A DNA stretch of 64,000 bases from Enterococcus crotali (GCF_000633635.1 NZ_AYPQ01000003.1:277694-341693), one strand, 5' to 3'. Positions 20,820-29,742 are shown, counted from the first letter of the stretch. Made by a program: numbers and translations. Notes: generated by a model from the sequence alone, not told the origin.

Positions 20820-21902
20820 ATGAAAAAAAGAGCATTTATATTTTTACTCTCACTTATATACATAGCTAGTTTTGTTTTACCAACGCAACTGGCATACGCC
20901 GATGATTCTAAGAAAAAAGAGGAACAAAAAAATCCGCTAGGCTTTAGCTATAAAGTAATTAAACCAGACAATCAACAAAATCCACAAGTTGGTTATTATG
21001 ATCTACGAATGACACCTGGGCAAAAACAAACGGTTCAAATTGATTTGACAAATGATGGAGATCAAGAAGTAGAGGTAGAGGTTTCAATTAATGGTGCTAA
21101 GACGAATGGAAATGGTGTTATTGAATATGGCCCAAGCTCGATCGATAATGATAAATCATTGAAATATGATTTTAAAGAGGTTGTTAAAGGAGAAGAATCT
21201 GTAAAAATCCCGCCTAAAACAACTGTTCCATTGAAATTAGCTATTACAATGCCTGAAAGTAGTTACGATGGTATGATTTCTGGTGGTATTGAAATGAAGC
21301 GTCATATCAGCAAAGAAGAGCAAGCAAAACAAAAAGGGGTCGTAAATGAGTATGCGTTTTTAGTGGGGATGGTACTGACAGAAACAGATACAACTGTACA
21401 ACCTGAATTGGAATTGAACAAAGTATATGCTGGATTAAGTAATTATCGCAATAGTATTTTTGTCAATCTTTCAAATATAGAAGCAGCGATTTTAGATGAT
21501 TTGACATTGGATGTTCAAATTATGTCAAAAGAATCTGATAGCGTTATTTATGACACTAAAAAAGCCGGTATGCGTTTTGCACCAAATAGCATGATGGACT
21601 TTCCAATTTCAATGAATGGGGAAAAAATGGTGCCAGGTAAGTATCGAGCACATGTTCTTGCAACATCCAAAGATAGAAAATGGGAATGGACCGAAGAATT
21701 CACAATTACGGATGAAGATGCAGATAAATACAACAAGCAAGATGTTAATTTGGTTCAAGAACAAGGAATTAACTGGAAGCTAATTGTACCAATTGTAGCA
21801 GGTGTCTTTATTTTAGGCTTGATCATATTCTTTGTAGTTAGAACCCTTAATAAAAAAAGAGCCACTAAGAAAAAGAAGGCTAAAAAAAGCAAACGTAGAT
21901 AA
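20820..21902 (+). CDS. WxL-interacting protein, DUF916/DUF3324
   Basis: 360 aa membrane-anchored surface protein. Signal peptide (ends AYADDS), DUF916 part about 40-160 (FSYKVIKPDNQQNPQVGYYDLRM, DGMISGGIEM), DUF3324 part about 165-300, a transmembrane helix (LIVPIVAGVFILGLIIFFVV) and a very basic cytoplasmic tail (KKKKAKKSKRR). These proteins bind WxL proteins and peptidoglycan and are a hallmark of WxL clusters. ATG start after a GAAAGG site. Confidence 0.93.
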   Translation: MKKRAFIFLLSLIYIASFVLPTQLAYADDSKKKEEQKNPLGFSYKVIKPDNQQNPQVGYYDLRMTPGQKQTVQIDLTNDGDQEVEVEVSINGAKTNGNGVIEYGPSSIDNDKSLKYDFKEVVKGEESVKIPPKTTVPLKLAITMPESSYDGMISGGIEMKRHISKEEQAKQKGVVNEYAFLVGMVLTETDTTVQPELELNKVYAGLSNYRNSIFVNLSNIEAAILDDLTLDVQIMSKESDSVIYDTKKAGMRFAPNSMMDFPISMNGEKMVPGKYRAHVLATSKDRKWEWTEEFTITDEDADKYNKQDVNLVQEQGINWKLIVPIVAGVFILGLIIFFVVRTLNKKRATKKKKAKKSKRR

Positions 21903-21930
21903 AAAAACTTAAAAGGAGAGAGAGCCGAAT

Positions 21931-22596
21931 ATGAGTATGTTGGATTGGTCCTTTGTAACATTACTATCTAGTGCCCTACTCTTTTTCCTATTTGCACTAT
22001 TCTCTGTTGTTCTCTCAATAATGACTAGACGAAAGTTACGTCCATTGAAAAGGAGACCACCTAAAAATAAGCGCAAACGGAAACAATTTATGATGAAACG
22101 TCGTAAATTTGAAAAACAAGTAAAACGACAGCAGAATACAGGGATTTTCCTTATTGTTTTAATGTTGCTGTCAACTGGCGGCGCCGTCTACACTCGAAAC
22201 TATCAAATGAATAATCTAAATGCGAATGATTCAGAGTCTATCGTTCAAAGTTATTATTTATTAGATGAAGTTGAGCTTCAATTAAACAATATCAAAAACG
22301 ATAAAAATCCACAAAAATCGATTAAAAATCTAAGGGAACTTTCGCTCTCTCTATCTAGTTATGGTGCAAGAAGAGCATACCAAGGCTTAACTGAGGAAGG
22401 GCAAATGTTGTTGAATCGGCATTTTGTTTTGTTGAAAGAACTTGGAACAAACTTGAGTAGTCAAACTGTAGACACATTAGGAAACAAAGACACGATGGCA
22501 GGCTATCAAAAGGATGTAAACAAAGTGAAGGATAGTCAAAAGAAAGTATTCAAACGATTTAAAGTCAATGAAGCTGCTTTGAAGACCAAAAAGTAG
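21931..22596 (+). CDS. WxL-locus membrane protein of unknown function
   Basis: 221 aa. First membrane segment about residues 10-33, then an extremely basic 35-residue loop (RPLKRRPPKNKRKRKQ and onward), a second membrane segment about 70-88, and a 130-residue hydrophilic C-terminal part rich in Leu heptads. By the positive-inside rule the basic loop is cytoplasmic and the C terminus outside. I do not recognise a named domain. AAAGGAGAG site. Its place between the DUF916 protein and two signal peptidases suggests a role in assembly or export of the WxL complex. Confidence 0.8.
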   Translation: MSMLDWSFVTLLSSALLFFLFALFSVVLSIMTRRKLRPLKRRPPKNKRKRKQFMMKRRKFEKQVKRQQNTGIFLIVLMLLSTGGAVYTRNYQMNNLNANDSESIVQSYYLLDEVELQLNNIKNDKNPQKSIKNLRELSLSLSSYGARRAYQGLTEEGQMLLNRHFVLLKELGTNLSSQTVDTLGNKDTMAGYQKDVNKVKDSQKKVFKRFKVNEAALKTKK

Positions 22597-22618
22597 CAGC
22601 TAGGTTGAGGTGAATCAA

Positions 22619-23380
22619 ATGGAACAAGACAACAAAAAGAAAAAACAACGCCCAGTAACTAAAACGACGAAATCAACGTCGAAAAAAAAGACGAATCAGC
22701 TCTCCAAAAAACAAAACAAGGATAGCTCACGAGAAAGAACGAAATCTTCAATAAAAGTAAAATCACAGAAAAAACGTAAGCTGCAGAAGGTCAAAAGAAA
22801 GAAATTAACAAAAAAGCAACGTATTGCTTTAAAGAAACAACAACATAAGAAGTTGATTTTGGAAGTGATCATTACAATTTTACTCACGTTGACCTTAACG
22901 TCAATAATTGCGTATTTTACGTTCTCTATTCCTAAAGTTGAAGGATATTCCATGACGCCGACAGTGAATGATAAGGACCGTTTGTTTGTGAATAAATGGG
23001 GACAAGTCAAGCGGTTCAATTTAATTTACTTCAAAGAGCCTAAACATCAGGAAGTAATGATTCGGCGTGTCATTGCTTTACCTGGTGAAGACTTTTTTTA
23101 TAAAGAAGGTAAATTATATATAGATGGAGAAGAAATAGTAGAACGTTTTATGTCTCAAACAACAGAAGCTAACGGGGAAAAACAGACCAATCGTACACCT
23201 GATTTTTCGTTACGAGAGATAGTACAAGCAAAACGTGTACCCAAAGGTAAGTATGTTGTTTTGGGGGATAATCGAAGCTATTCAACGGACAGTCGCTATT
23301 TTGGTCTGGTCGATGAAAAAGATATTATCGGTGTGGTAACAATGAGAGTATTCCCAATTCATGAAATGACTCATTTTTAG
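22619..23380 (+). CDS. Signal peptidase I homologue lacking the catalytic lysine
   Basis: About 253 aa. Very Lys/Arg-rich cytoplasmic N terminus (about 80 residues), one membrane helix (LEVIITILLTLTLTSIIAYF), then the SPase I domain. Box B GYSMTPT carries Ser (near residue 111). Box D reads VMIRRVIALPGED: the position of the general-base Lys (present as IKRVIGMPGD in the next gene) is Arg (codon CGG, near residue 149). Box E GDNRSYSTDSRYFG is intact. It may therefore be inactive or altered and act as a chaperone or partner, as proposed for pilus-locus SipA-type proteins. ATG 22619 is preferred to the GTG at 22610, which overlaps the Shine-Dalgarno. Confidence 0.9.
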   Translation: MEQDNKKKKQRPVTKTTKSTSKKKTNQLSKKQNKDSSRERTKSSIKVKSQKKRKLQKVKRKKLTKKQRIALKKQQHKKLILEVIITILLTLTLTSIIAYFTFSIPKVEGYSMTPTVNDKDRLFVNKWGQVKRFNLIYFKEPKHQEVMIRRVIALPGEDFFYKEGKLYIDGEEIVERFMSQTTEANGEKQTNRTPDFSLREIVQAKRVPKGKYVVLGDNRSYSTDSRYFGLVDEKDIIGVVTMRVFPIHEMTHF

Positions 23381-23403
23381 TCTAGAAATAACGAGGTAAA
23401 AAG

Positions 23404-24111
23404 ATGAAACCGTCAAACTCAGAGCAGATAGTACATAGAAAAAGTCCTACTGGTCATGCAAAGAAAAGACCTCCTCATAAAAAAAAGAAAACATTCAGCT
23501 ACATAAAAAGACAACGGATACTTGAAAGAAAAAAAAGAAAAAAAGAAAGTTGGGCTGGGAAAGTACGTCGTTATTTTTCGAACTTGATTTTTCTTCTTTT
23601 TTTCATGGCTTGTTGTCTGTTTTTATTTCATATGGCCACACATCAAGTATCAGGTCATTCTATGGCGCCGACTTTTGCGAATAAGGACCGCGTTTTGGTC
23701 GCTAAAGGCGTGCACCCGTCTAGATATGAGATTATCACTTTTGAACCTAAAACGGCGAAAGGAGACTCTTATATCAAGCGGGTCATAGGCATGCCAGGAG
23801 ATGTTATCTGGGTGGAAGAAAACACGTTATATATCAATCATCAAGCAGAAAACAATCCGAAGAATCTCTATGGACAAAACTTAGCGGCTAAAGAACTACC
23901 GGATGGAACGATTCGAGTGAATGTTACAACAAATGTTGCGAGGGCATTATCAGTCTATTATAAGATACCTGAAAATGCTTATTTTGTTTTAGGCGACAAT
24001 CGAAATCATTCTGAAGATAGTCGGATTTTTGGTTTGGTTGATCAAGATCAGATCGAAGGTATCGTTGTTTATCGGTATTATCCATTCAATAAGATGGGCG
24101 TTGTTCGATAA
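23404..24111 (+). CDS. Signal peptidase I, catalytic residues intact
   Basis: 235 aa. Basic N-terminal region of about 55 residues, one membrane helix (LIFLLFFMACCLFLFHMA), box B SGHSMAPT with the nucleophile Ser near residue 86, and SYIKRVIGMPGD with Lys near 125; box E GDNRNHSEDSRIFG. Should cleave secretory signal peptides on the outer face of the membrane. Immediately follows the Lys-less paralogue (23 bp gap). A WxL operon with its own signal peptidase pair suggests that WxL precursors or the small YPSTG protein need dedicated processing (inference). Confidence 0.93.
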   Translation: MKPSNSEQIVHRKSPTGHAKKRPPHKKKKTFSYIKRQRILERKKRKKESWAGKVRRYFSNLIFLLFFMACCLFLFHMATHQVSGHSMAPTFANKDRVLVAKGVHPSRYEIITFEPKTAKGDSYIKRVIGMPGDVIWVEENTLYINHQAENNPKNLYGQNLAAKELPDGTIRVNVTTNVARALSVYYKIPENAYFVLGDNRNHSEDSRIFGLVDQDQIEGIVVYRYYPFNKMGVVR

Positions 24112-24145
24112 AAGGTTGGGAACTGTAAAGAAAGTGAGAGCAAGA

Positions 24146-26749
24146 ATGAGAAAACAGAGAATAAAAGAGTTTCTAAAACAAAATAGTTTGGCAATGTTGC
24201 TGAGCTTTAGTCTACCTGTTGTATTAATGGCATTGATCTATTATTTTAAAGATATTTATCCAGGCAGTAAATTGACAGTCTTAGCGAGTGATTCCTTTAC
24301 ACAGTATGCGAATTTTCATGCCAGTTTTAATAACGTTTTACATGGCAAACAAAATATTTTCTATACTTGGTCTGGCTCATTAGGATTAAATTACTGGGCG
24401 TTGATGGCATATTATTTAAATGGTTTATTTACACCCCTTGTGTTCTTTTTTGATAATGGAAATATGGCAGATGCCTTGTATTATTTAACGCTACTTAAGT
24501 TTGGCGCAAGTGGTTTGGCTTTTTGGGTATTTGCGCACAACACATTCAAAATCAATCGCTGGTTAGTTGTTGGTTTAAGTGTCTCTTATGCACTGATGTC
24601 TTATAGCGTAGGCTACTCAGAAGTTATTATGTGGTTGGATACATTTATGTATTTACCGTTGATTATTTTAGGAATCCATCGGTTGATGGATGATAAAAAG
24701 CCAGCACTGTTGTTTATCAGTTATCTATTGCTATTTTTATCTAATTTTTACATGGCTTTTATGGTAGGTGTTTTTTCTTTTCTCTACTTTTTTGCTAGAG
24801 CGATCAGTCAGTGGACTGTTTATAAAAAGAGCATCCTTCCTTATTTGATAACCTCACTACTTGCTGGTGGTGCATCAATGATCACCATCTTGCCGACTAT
24901 TTTTGATCTAAGTAATAATGGAGAAAGTCTATCGGCAATAACCACATTTTTAACACCTGATACTGGCCCTTGGGATTTTGTGGCAAAAAGTTTAGTAGGT
25001 GTTTATGATACGTCAAAATTTGAAAGTATGCCGTTTATCTATATTGGCTTATTTGCGCTGATTTTCTGTATGTTTTATTTTATCAGCAACAAGATTGCAC
25101 TTAAAAATAAGTTGCTTTTTGGAAGCTTATTTATCTTATTGATCGCCAGTGTCTATATTTTACCGCTTAATCTAGCGTGGCATGGTCTGCATTCACCAAA
25201 TATGTTGCTTTTTAGGTTTAGCTTTTTATTTTCATTTTTAGTGATTTTATTAGCAGGTTATGGCTTAGAAGTATTTGAAAAGAGCGACTTCAATCGGCTG
25301 TTAAATGGTGTATTGGGGATCACAGGTCTGATCATTGTCTTTTTAATTGTATCGAATAAGAAAAGATATGGCGTGATCACGACAATGTCTTTAGTTGTAA
25401 CGATCGGGTTACTGGCAGCATATGTTTTACTCTTATATTTTTATGTGTATCAGCCAAAATGGAAAAAGTGGCTTCCTGTGTTAATACTCTTGTTAATGAG
25501 TGGAGAGGCTTTTGTAAACGCACAAGCATTAGTCAAAGGAATTAAACAGGATTGGAACTACCCTTCGCGTGAATTGATCGCTAAACCCTATCCTCATATC
25601 AAAGCACTGTCAGATCAAGCCTTTGAAGAAAACGACACATTTTTTAGAATGGAAAATTTAAATCCGATTTCTTTAGATGATAGTTTTAATTTTGGGTACC
25701 ATGGTATTGGGATGTTTTCATCTATTCGTAATAGACACTCTTCACAATACATGAATGCGTTAGGATTTCGTTCTCTAGGGAGTAACCTTCAAGTTCATTA
25801 TGAAAATAACACGTTGTTGATGGATGCGTTGATTGGGATGAAATATATCATTGCTAAAGGAAACTTAAACAAGTTTGGCTATGAAAAAATGGCTCAATCG
25901 GGTGACTATAGCCTGTATAAAAACGCTTATGCGCTGCCTTTAGGAATTATGACCGACAAAGGCATTTATGAAAAAGAAGCGGTTCGAAATCAAACAGAGC
26001 TTTTCAATTATTTATCTGGATCAGAAGGTGAATTATTTAGTTTTGGGGAAGCTACCATGGTAGACTCAAAAAATGTCATTGTTACAGAAGAAGAAAATAC
26101 AGTCAGCTTTGGTGAAGAAGAGCCAAATAAAATAAAATCCGTTACGTGGCTAATTACAGTTCCAGAGCACTCACAAGGCTATTTAAGTCTAGTGCCAACA
26201 GATTTAGGAGCAGCAATAGATACCAAGGTACATGTGACAGTGGATGGTGTAACACGTAGAACTGATTTACGCGATGATGGTCAATATCACTCCATCGGCT
26301 ATTATGATAAAACCAAAACAATAAAAGTTACGACGAGTTTTACAGGTGGGAAGCAGAGAACTACATTATTCAAGCCAGATGTAGTCTTTTTAAACACACA
26401 GGAATTTGAAAAGTCAGTGAAAAAGATCCAAGAAAAAAGTGTAGACTTTAAAACGAATGGCCGTAAAGCACAAGCACGAACCTCTTTTGAGGAAGATCAG
26501 GTGTTATTAACAACAATTCCGTATGATAAAGGTTGGAAAGCTTATATCGATGGAAAACAGGTCAAGATTCCAACATTTAAAGATGCCTTTTTAGCAATTC
26601 CAGTACCTGCTGGGACACATGAAATTAAATTTGTTTTCTTACCACAAGGTTTTGTGATCGGAGCCATTTTATTCATTCTGTGTATATTACTATTTATTGG
26701 CTATAGCTACTGGTTAAAAAAACAATTAAAGGTAAAAAGCGAGACATAA
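24146..26749 (+). CDS. YfhO-family polytopic membrane protein
   Basis: About 867 aa. Roughly 12-13 membrane helices over the first 500 residues, a large extracytoplasmic part, and a last helix near the C terminus (GFVIGAILFILCILLFIGYSYW) with a basic tail. Matches the YfhO family: SDSFTQYANFHASFNN near the start, FSFLFSFLVILLAGYGL, and IPYDKGWKAYIDGKQV near the end. YfhO proteins are GT-C-type glycosyltransferase candidates implicated in decorating lipoteichoic or wall teichoic polymers in other Firmicutes (family knowledge). Start ATG 24146 chosen by the protein's natural N terminus; the upstream in-frame extension overlaps the signal peptidase gene. In this operon it could glycosylate surface components (inference). 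Confidence 0.88.
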   Translation: MRKQRIKEFLKQNSLAMLLSFSLPVVLMALIYYFKDIYPGSKLTVLASDSFTQYANFHASFNNVLHGKQNIFYTWSGSLGLNYWALMAYYLNGLFTPLVFFFDNGNMADALYYLTLLKFGASGLAFWVFAHNTFKINRWLVVGLSVSYALMSYSVGYSEVIMWLDTFMYLPLIILGIHRLMDDKKPALLFISYLLLFLSNFYMAFMVGVFSFLYFFARAISQWTVYKKSILPYLITSLLAGGASMITILPTIFDLSNNGESLSAITTFLTPDTGPWDFVAKSLVGVYDTSKFESMPFIYIGLFALIFCMFYFISNKIALKNKLLFGSLFILLIASVYILPLNLAWHGLHSPNMLLFRFSFLFSFLVILLAGYGLEVFEKSDFNRLLNGVLGITGLIIVFLIVSNKKRYGVITTMSLVVTIGLLAAYVLLLYFYVYQPKWKKWLPVLILLLMSGEAFVNAQALVKGIKQDWNYPSRELIAKPYPHIKALSDQAFEENDTFFRMENLNPISLDDSFNFGYHGIGMFSSIRNRHSSQYMNALGFRSLGSNLQVHYENNTLLMDALIGMKYIIAKGNLNKFGYEKMAQSGDYSLYKNAYALPLGIMTDKGIYEKEAVRNQTELFNYLSGSEGELFSFGEATMVDSKNVIVTEEENTVSFGEEEPNKIKSVTWLITVPEHSQGYLSLVPTDLGAAIDTKVHVTVDGVTRRTDLRDDGQYHSIGYYDKTKTIKVTTSFTGGKQRTTLFKPDVVFLNTQEFEKSVKKIQEKSVDFKTNGRKAQARTSFEEDQVLLTTIPYDKGWKAYIDGKQVKIPTFKDAFLAIPVPAGTHEIKFVFLPQGFVIGAILFILCILLFIGYSYWLKKQLKVKSET

Positions 26750-26780
26750 AAATAACGCAAAGAAATAAAGGAGAATCAAC

Positions 26781-27733
26781 ATGAAGCAATTAAAAGGAAT
26801 CATTTTCTGTACACTACTGTTTTTTTGACTGGTTGTGCTCAGCAAGCGTTGTCTGGAGAAGAAGCATATTTTTCAAAAGAAGGTGTAGAATATTCCTTTA
26901 ATCTGCCGGATGGTTGGAAAGGGCAAGAGGATTATCAAGAAGAATATAATGAAGCAGCAGTTTTTGGTGCAGAAGATACAACCAGTAATTCTTATATGTT
27001 TATTCGGGTACGTGATAGAGCTGATTTAAAACAACAGGCATTAGAGCAAAGGGCAAAAAAATTAGTAAAAGAATCTTTTGGTGTTGACCATGTCACAGCA
27101 GAAAATGTCGGGGGAGATGACCCAGTAGCATTGCGTTTCTCTTTTAAATATGTATTTAAGCAAAAACCAGTCTGGGTCTCAGCTTATTATGTTCTTCAAA
27201 AACAGCATATAGTCGAGTATATTTTTTACACGCCGCAAGACAATCAAGAAAATAAAAGGACAAAAGTCTTTGATCAATCAGTAGCAACGTTAGCATTAGA
27301 AAGTGCTACAAAAAAATCAACGACGTCAGAACAAGCTTCAGAGAAAAAAAACAAAATTGAGAATGATTCGTATGTTTTTGATTTAACTAGCTACAAAGTC
27401 ATTTCTGAAAATAATCAGCAAAATCTTTTGATTGTTCGTTATGTTTTTAAAAATAAAACGGACGTCAAGACAGCTGCAAATTTATGGGAGACCTTAGTAA
27501 CCGCTGAACAGGATGGGAAAACATTAAATAGTAGCCCCATAACAGAACATACACAAGCGGCAGATTTGTCCTATTTATTAGAAAATGGCAGGCAGTTGAT
27601 CGGCAAGAATGATTCGATAGAAAGTGCAGTAGTTTATCAGTTGGCGGGGCACTCATTGACAGATATTACTTTTTCATTTGATAAGGAACAATTTGAAGGG
27701 AATACCGAGATTATTATGCCCATAAAAAAATAA
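26781..27733 (+). pseudogene. DUF5067 lipoprotein gene with a poly-T frameshift in the signal peptide
   Basis: A well-placed ATG at 26781 (AAGGAG upstream) encodes MKQLKGIIFCTLLFF and then a stop at TTTTTTTGA. One base later in another frame the sequence continues LTGCAQQALSGEE, a perfect lipobox, and stays open to 27733. With eight instead of seven Ts (26820-26826) the signal peptide and lipoprotein would be continuous, about 317 aa. The rest has an N-terminal part (FSLPDGW-like, as in PsbP-type lipoproteins) and a C-terminal DUF5067 domain (SYVFDLTSYKVISENNQQN, NLLIVRYVFKNKTDVKT). It could be a dead gene, a slippage-controlled phase-variable gene, a case of polymerase slippage, or a homopolymer sequencing error. 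Confidence 0.8.
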
Positions 27734-27751
27734 GTAGAAAGCAGGTTTATT

Positions 27752-28501
27752 ATGAAACAAGCAAAGATTGTATTAATGTTGTTGCCATTATTGTTTTTAA
27801 CAGCCTGTAATGGAACCTCAGAAAAACAGCCAGAGTCCACTGCCAATCATAAACTGGATAAAAGTGAGCAAAAATTTGCTTGGTGGGGAGACCGTAAGAC
27901 ACCTTTTGGCGATTTTGAATATGTGAACATTTCAGAAAAAGAAGCGCATGAACTTATGGAAAACAAATTTAAATTGACCATTCCTGAAACGGTCAATTCA
28001 GCTAAAAAATTAATTACAGAAGATTTGGTATTCGAAGAAAGCGAAAAAGAATCTGACTCCTATAGTTTGTTTACTTCTGAGAACATGTTGGAGTTTTCCT
28101 GCTTTGTAAAATATAAAAATAAAGCTGGAAAGTACTTGTCCTATGGAGAAATAAAATTGACGTATAACTATATTCCGATACAAAAAAAAGTCAAACTAGC
28201 TAGTGAGAAATTAGTCATTTACAACGCTCCAGATGATGGGATTTTCCATGGGCAAAATGTAATGAGCACCTTAAGAAATATGAGTAGCTGGTTAGATCTA
28301 ACAGATCAAGACAAATTAGTGAAGAAGTTTGAGGAAGAAACAAAAGCAAAGGAATCGCTAGGAAATCAAGAAATAATCCTCTATCGAAATTTGGATGAAG
28401 CGAAGGAAAAGCGCCTCTTTGGAAAAAGTTTTGGTGTAAAGTATGGAGCAAATGGAACGATAGCGGAAATTTACGCTGTAGCTAGAGATTATCGTATTTA
28501 G
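27752..28501 (+). CDS. Lipoprotein of unknown function, last WxL-operon gene
   Basis: 249 aa. Lipobox LTAC after the signal sequence MKQAKIVLMLLPLLF. Mature part is hydrophilic (KFAWWGDRKTPFGDFEY, EKEAHELMENKF) with no domain I recognise. AAGCAGG site, 18 bp after the previous lipoprotein gene. Probably the end of the WxL transcription unit; a weak hairpin (GCTTT/AAAGC, near 28538-28554) and the repeat element at 28622 follow. Role in the operon unknown. Confidence 0.8.
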   Translation: MKQAKIVLMLLPLLFLTACNGTSEKQPESTANHKLDKSEQKFAWWGDRKTPFGDFEYVNISEKEAHELMENKFKLTIPETVNSAKKLITEDLVFEESEKESDSYSLFTSENMLEFSCFVKYKNKAGKYLSYGEIKLTYNYIPIQKKVKLASEKLVIYNAPDDGIFHGQNVMSTLRNMSSWLDLTDQDKLVKKFEEETKAKESLGNQEIILYRNLDEAKEKRLFGKSFGVKYGANGTIAEIYAVARDYRI

Positions 28502-29031
28502 AAATAGAGTAGATATATATGAAAGGATAGAAGTCTTGCTTTTTCAAGAAAGCCTCTTCCATCATTAGTCATTTCTATTCTAAAATATGGAGTAAACAGA
28601 TTTTTTGTATTTTATGGTTATAAGAAGAGGCTGGGTCAGAAGTGTTTAACCTCGAGAAATAAGAAAGGATTTACGAAAGTTGTCAAGAATCACAGTGATT
28701 TTATGAACTGCTGCTGATTGGCACCTCCTTGGTGTTCTTCCAATTTTTGTGAATGTCAACTTATTTCCAAAGGGGTTGCTTCTGATCCTACCGTTTATTC
28801 GGGCTATTTTTTTTGCAGAAAATAAAATAAAATTAATCTGAAATGAAAGCGTATTAAACTAGAGTGAGATGCTTTTTTCTCAAAAAAACATTAAATTTAC
28901 ACTCGAATTTAATAATAAAAAAGTGATGTATTCCCTTATACTTGTTGTTAGAAAGGAAAAAAAATTAAATATTCTGAAAAATAGAGTGATAGATGAGGAA
29001 TAATCAAAAAAATATAAATGAGGGAATGAAA
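28502..29031. other. Intergenic region between WxL operon and second regulator
   Basis: About 530 bp without a gene. It contains the repeat element at 28622-28812, a cre-like AATGAAAGCGTATTAAA near 28843-28859, and an AT-rich promoter region for the regulator gene. Confidence 0.6.
28622..28812 (+). repeat. Long intergenic hairpin element (GGCTGGG..CAGAAG type)
   Basis: Nested inverted repeats: GGGTCAGAAG (28633-28642) with CTTCTGATCC (28780-28789), and GAAATAAG (28656-28663) with CTTATTTC (28761-28768); an inner hairpin has ATTGG..CACC-TCCTT-GGTG..CCAAT. It ends in ACCGTTTATTCGGGCTATTTTTTTT. Its opening GAAGAGGCTGGG and the 3' arm with tail resemble a recurrent enterococcal intergenic sequence; the 3' part is shared with 8426-8448. 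May also terminate the WxL operon. Confidence 0.65.
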
Positions 29032-29742
29032 ATGTTTAACATAGCAATTGTAAACAATGATGGTAATAGTAATTCTGCATACATAAAAGCTTTAGAAGAA
29101 AAAAAGTGTGTGATACATCAGATGGATTTTGACGAGCTTGCGAAAGAACTCTCTGGAATCCATGCTGTACTTATCACTGAATCAGGAGTTGAAAACATCG
29201 GTCAAACATACGAATGGATCATTAAAACCAGAAGTTTATCCAATTGTTTCATTTGGGTTTTATCCAGAGAAGCAACAAAAATAAATCGGATCATTCATCT
29301 TCAACTTGGCGCAGATGGGACACTTGATAGTGAGATCGATCTAGAGGAATTTTCACTTTATATTATGAAGACTCTTGAAAGAAGAGCAGTTGGACAAAAT
29401 CAACTAGAGAGCACTAGCTCTGCGAGACGATTGAACGAAGAGGATGGACCTTTTGACATTCGCTTGATTTCTGGTAATTCTTCCGTAAAAATTGATGGAA
29501 AAAATGAAATAGCTTTAACCGATCTAGAGTTTAGCACGTTAGAATTATTGATTGAGCGAAAAGGTCAGGCTGTTACGTATGAAGAATTGTATGAAAATAT
29601 TTGGGGAGAAGAAGAGGGAGATAAAAAATATCGTGTTGCCAATTTAGTTTTTCATTTAAGAAAAAAACTAAATGATGATTCCTTCAAGTCAAAATATATT
29701 CGAACAGTACGTTCGAGGGGGTATATGTTACCTAGGTACTAA
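29032..29742 (+). CDS. Second orphan OmpR-type regulator with degenerate receiver
   Basis: 236 aa, paralogue of the regulator at 13899: the N termini (MFNIAIVNND against MFNIGLVNAL) and winged helices (KKYRVANLVFHLRKKL, YIRTVRSRGYML) align along their whole length. The receiver-like half again lacks the phosphorylation Asp (strand AVLITES). Start ATG 29032 is chosen by alignment to the paralogue and by the GAGGGA site six bases upstream; in-frame ATGs at 28993 and 29026 are less likely. Located between the WxL operon and the chitinase gene, with no kinase nearby. It could regulate either neighbour. Confidence 0.85.
   Translation: MFNIAIVNNDGNSNSAYIKALEEKKCVIHQMDFDELAKELSGIHAVLITESGVENIGQTYEWIIKTRSLSNCFIWVLSREATKINRIIHLQLGADGTLDSEIDLEEFSLYIMKTLERRAVGQNQLESTSSARRLNEEDGPFDIRLISGNSSVKIDGKNEIALTDLEFSTLELLIERKGQAVTYEELYENIWGEEEGDKKYRVANLVFHLRKKLNDDSFKSKYIRTVRSRGYMLPRY

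Noticed and set aside
28843-28859. cre-like AATGAAAGCGTATTAAA
   Set aside because: One half fits, but it is about 170 bp before a regulator gene with no clear promoter; too weak to call.
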